Assembly (NCBI RefSeq): GCF_017356035.1
Contig: NZ_JAFIQX010000019.1
Location: forward strand, 1 to 53,251
Direction: 5' to 3'
Source of the DNA: Longitalea luteola
Lineage (GTDB): Bacteria > Bacteroidota > Bacteroidia > Chitinophagales > Chitinophagaceae
Length of the DNA stretch: 53,251 nucleotides
Positions 51,036-53,251 of the stretch are shown here, piece after piece. Within the stretch, counting starts at the first letter, position 1; each line of letters opens with the position of its first letter. The notes beneath the pieces were generated by a model. That model saw nothing but the letters and a program-made list of their open reading frames with translations, was not told where the DNA came from and made no database searches. Made by a program: the position numbers and the translations under genes.

Positions 51036-53251
51036 CTAATGAGTTTTAAATGGCACTCCAAAAGCCTGTAAAAAATTTATTAATCGTTTGTCATTTGTAA
51101 GAACAGAGGCGTTATTATTAATTGCACCTCCAACAATACTGGCATCATTCGTATGCAATTTTCGCCCAAGGCTTGCTGCTTTAGCCTGAAGCCACTGAAC
51201 CTGATTGGCAGATGCTCCATTTTTACCTATTGTTGCCCCAATCTCTATCATAAAGCTCTTTAACTGCTGTTTATCTCCCTTCGCAAGAAATTCTTTTGCA
51301 GCAGTTATAGAAACAATCGGCTTATCGCTTCCGATAGATTTAATAACTGCATCTTTTCCGCCCCCTTCCACGGCTTTAATAAGAGCATTATTATCTAAGC
51401 TAACCACACCACGTTGTGTTACTTTAGTCGCAACCTGTTCAACTCTTCCAACAGGAAAAAAGATCATTGCTGTTTGAACACCTGAAACTGCCCTGGATTT
51501 ATCTTCCTGAAAATCACTTTCAGCACTTTTCCCTGTGACAAGTTCTACAACAGGAGTAAGAGGATTAATCGTAGTATTTATTTCCCGCGCTACAGTAACA
51601 GCACCATCATATAAAGATTTTCCGGTTTCTACTGCTGCGTCCTTAATATCCTTCCAAAGTTCTTTACAGCATGTTTGGCCCTTATCACCTAACGGATCGC
51701 TAAATCTTATTGGATTGTTAAAATTAGAGGCGTATGGAGACCACATTTCCAGATCTTCTATTTTCGGATCGATTTCCCACCATCGACCTATTTGCGGATC
51801 GAGTTCTCTTAACTGAGCATCATACATTTCAATATCTAATCCGTCTTCCTTCTCAATTCCGTTATATTTTAATTTATTCTCAGGCTCCCCATAGCCTAAC
51901 GCCTTCGAACTAATCCCGGCCATCGTTAACCCAAATGGATAATAATGCGTTTCTTCCAATACAGGCCCGGGCAAATGCGTTACCTGCAGGTTATCAAAGA
52001 ACACATCAATGTTCGGGGTTTCATTGGAAACGTAAATATACAAAAAACCACTTTTATTAATTGGAACTCCGGCAAACTGATGCTTCTTCAACTCCTGGTC
52101 GATACCTACCTGATCAACTCCGCCGCTTACATACTGTAACTGATCATCGAAGAGTATCCAGTTCAGGTAAGCCTTTGGCCGTGAAGAATTATAACGCTGG
52201 TCTTTTAAAAACTCCAATGCACCAATGTTAAACATTTTCGCGGGACTTAACTGCTGGCCGGCAATTTTACCGCCTGGCCCTCTTCCTACGCTGGCAGCAA
52301 GCGCCATTGCAAGTTCATTTAATGGACTAACAGGCTTACCAGGCGTTACGCCATTCAATCTATACCAGCTGTTCACCCTTACATTAAACTTATCACCCGG
52401 CATTACTTTCAACACAATAGCAGGTCCTATTTTTTGTCCATCGCCCCTGAGCTTCGCTACCTTCTCATTTGGATTGTCAGAAGTATCACTGGGATAACCA
52501 GCCGGTTTATTGCTTCTGGTGGCGTCGTTTACATTACGATACAACGCTTCTTCGACGGCAACTGAAGCAGTTTCCATAGTCGCTGCCGGATACATATTTA
52601 CTGCCTGCTCTTCGGTAAGCACCATACGCACATTCCCTAAATGGTCCTTCAGGAAGTAATCAAAGGTAAAGCCGGTTATATTGTCATTGGCATCTTTTAG
52701 GGCTCTTATTCTTCCCTCTTCATGCATCATGAACTGCAGTCTGTCATTTTCATAAACAGCCCCCCCCGTGTACAATATCGTTTTAAGAGGTTGCCCGTTT
52801 TCAGCGATCTCTTTTTTCAGTTTATTACCGGCAGCATCATACGTATAGGTTATCGTTCCTTTTCCTGTAACAGTGATAACAGATGGTAAATTTAGGTAAT
52901 TGTAAGCAATATTGCTTATTGCCTTGTTGTTGTCCTGAATAAGATTACCGTTTATATCGTAATTATAATCAGCTCCGGCGCCATTACTGCCATCTTTAAA
53001 ATCCCCCAGCGTGGTATTGGGATCGCTGGCCGCATCTGTGACATGGTTCAACTTATTGCTATTATTCAGATAACCATACGTTAACTGATCAATCAATGGT
53101 GAAGTACTTCCTTTGAGGCCTTTCTGATTCATGGTGAGCAGATTGCCGTTCGGATCATAGGAAATACCGGTAACACTGAAATCAATATTTGCCGATTTAT
53201 TAAAAATTGCAGTTGCACCGGAACCGGAAACCCATTGATTAAAATCTGCAC
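51036..53251 (-). CDS. Rhs-repeat polymorphic toxin with C-terminal PIN-like nuclease domain (5' end outside)
   Basis: The frame is open to the window edge, so the N-terminus is missing. YD repeats are visible (ISYDPNGNLLT, YNYDINGNLIQDN, ITYTYDAAGNKLKKE). A lectin/galactose-binding-like insert follows, then the Rhs core (YYPFGLTM...KYNGIEKEDGLDIEMYDAQL, then LDPQIGRWWEIDP and FNNPIRFSDPLG). The last 124 residues (51039-51410) are a PIN-like toxin. Candidate metal ligands are Asp in VVSLDNNALI, Glu in ITAAKEFL, Asp in HTNDASIVGGAI and Asp in VLTNDKRLINFL. This implies a secreted RNase toxin for competition between bacteria. Stop codon TAG. Confidence 0.85.
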   Translation of the reverse strand, partial: ADFNQWVSGSGATAIFNKSANIDFSVTGISYDPNGNLLTMNQKGLKGSTSPLIDQLTYGYLNNSNKLNHVTDAASDPNTTLGDFKDGSNGAGADYNYDINGNLIQDNNKAISNIAYNYLNLPSVITVTGKGTITYTYDAAGNKLKKEIAENGQPLKTILYTGGAVYENDRLQFMMHEEGRIRALKDANDNITGFTFDYFLKDHLGNVRMVLTEEQAVNMYPAATMETASVAVEEALYRNVNDATRSNKPAGYPSDTSDNPNEKVAKLRGDGQKIGPAIVLKVMPGDKFNVRVNSWYRLNGVTPGKPVSPLNELAMALAASVGRGPGGKIAGQQLSPAKMFNIGALEFLKDQRYNSSRPKAYLNWILFDDQLQYVSGGVDQVGIDQELKKHQFAGVPINKSGFLYIYVSNETPNIDVFFDNLQVTHLPGPVLEETHYYPFGLTMAGISSKALGYGEPENKLKYNGIEKEDGLDIEMYDAQLRELDPQIGRWWEIDPKIEDLEMWSPYASNFNNPIRFSDPLGDKGQTCCKELWKDIKDAAVETGKSLYDGAVTVAREINTTINPLTPVVELVTGKSAESDFQEDKSRAVSGVQTAMIFFPVGRVEQVATKVTQRGVVSLDNNALIKAVEGGGKDAVIKSIGSDKPIVSITAAKEFLAKGDKQQLKSFMIEIGATIGKNGASANQVQWLQAKAASLGRKLHTNDASIVGGAINNNASVLTNDKRLINFLQAFGVPFKTH

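Noticed and set aside
1-53251. CRISPR array, rRNA or complete tRNA
   Set aside because: No regularly spaced direct repeats, no rRNA-like stretch and no full cloverleaf noticed on reading both strands.

Overview
The window reads as accessory DNA from a Bacteroidota chromosome, most likely Chitinophagaceae or a close relative. Markers are a SusC/SusD pair with its own ECF sigma factor and FecR anti-sigma factor, a CTnDOT-type tra gene set (traE to traN), an outer-membrane beta-barrel fragment, a DUF6520-like small exported protein, and AT-rich spacers. This placement comes from family recognition by eye; no database search was run.

Layout. (1) 1-830: C-terminal end of a TonB-dependent-type outer-membrane barrel. 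(2) 0.9-6.3 kb: a defence/immunity-like islet with a secreted protein, two toxin-immunity-like genes (one DUF6756-like), a truncated membrane-protein gene, and an AbiE-like DUF6922/nucleotidyltransferase pair. Downstream of that pair lie a third gene broken by an amber codon and an EF-Tu-C-terminal-like gene broken by a frameshift. (3) 6.7-8.6 kb: a scar zone with a Cap15-like membrane effector cut off by an IS21 istB remnant and a chimeric junction of two element genes. (4) 9.3-16.5 kb: an intact ECF sigma, FecR, SusC, SusD uptake locus plus a small exported protein. (5) 17.1-20.7 kb: a PIN-domain protein, small genes, and a decayed IS256-family element whose right end is tandemly duplicated. 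(6) 20.7-24.3 kb: duplicated small DNA-binding modules and element-specific proteins.

(7) 24.4-39.2 kb: a minus-strand conjugation operon. In transcription order it holds an upstream helical protein (38067-39221), a membrane protein, traE, a small gene, traF, traG (VirB4-type ATPase), a lipoprotein, three TraI-like paralogues, traJ, traK, a traL-position gene, traM and traN. A group II intron with its own reverse transcriptase/maturase splits traE. Removing it joins the two exons in frame, so conjugation would depend on splicing. No relaxase, coupling protein or integrase is visible in the window. (8) 39.6-50 kb: Crp/Fnr, XRE and S24-type regulators, a protein with three internal repeats, a frameshifted permuted NlpC/LRAT-like gene, SSB, a DUF932 protein and small element genes. 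(9) 50.7-53.25 kb: an Rhs polymorphic toxin with a C-terminal PIN-like nuclease domain, followed one base later by a four-cysteine small protein that is its probable immunity protein.

The best candidates for something little described are the intron-split traE, the Rhs-PIN toxin with its four-Cys partner, the four-gene AbiE-like operon, and the three-repeat protein beside a LexA-like regulator. Many accessory genes carry single frameshifts or stops, while the long sigma/SusCD and tra genes are intact. This favours genuine decay over poor sequence, although several indels fall in homopolymers and need read-level confirmation.
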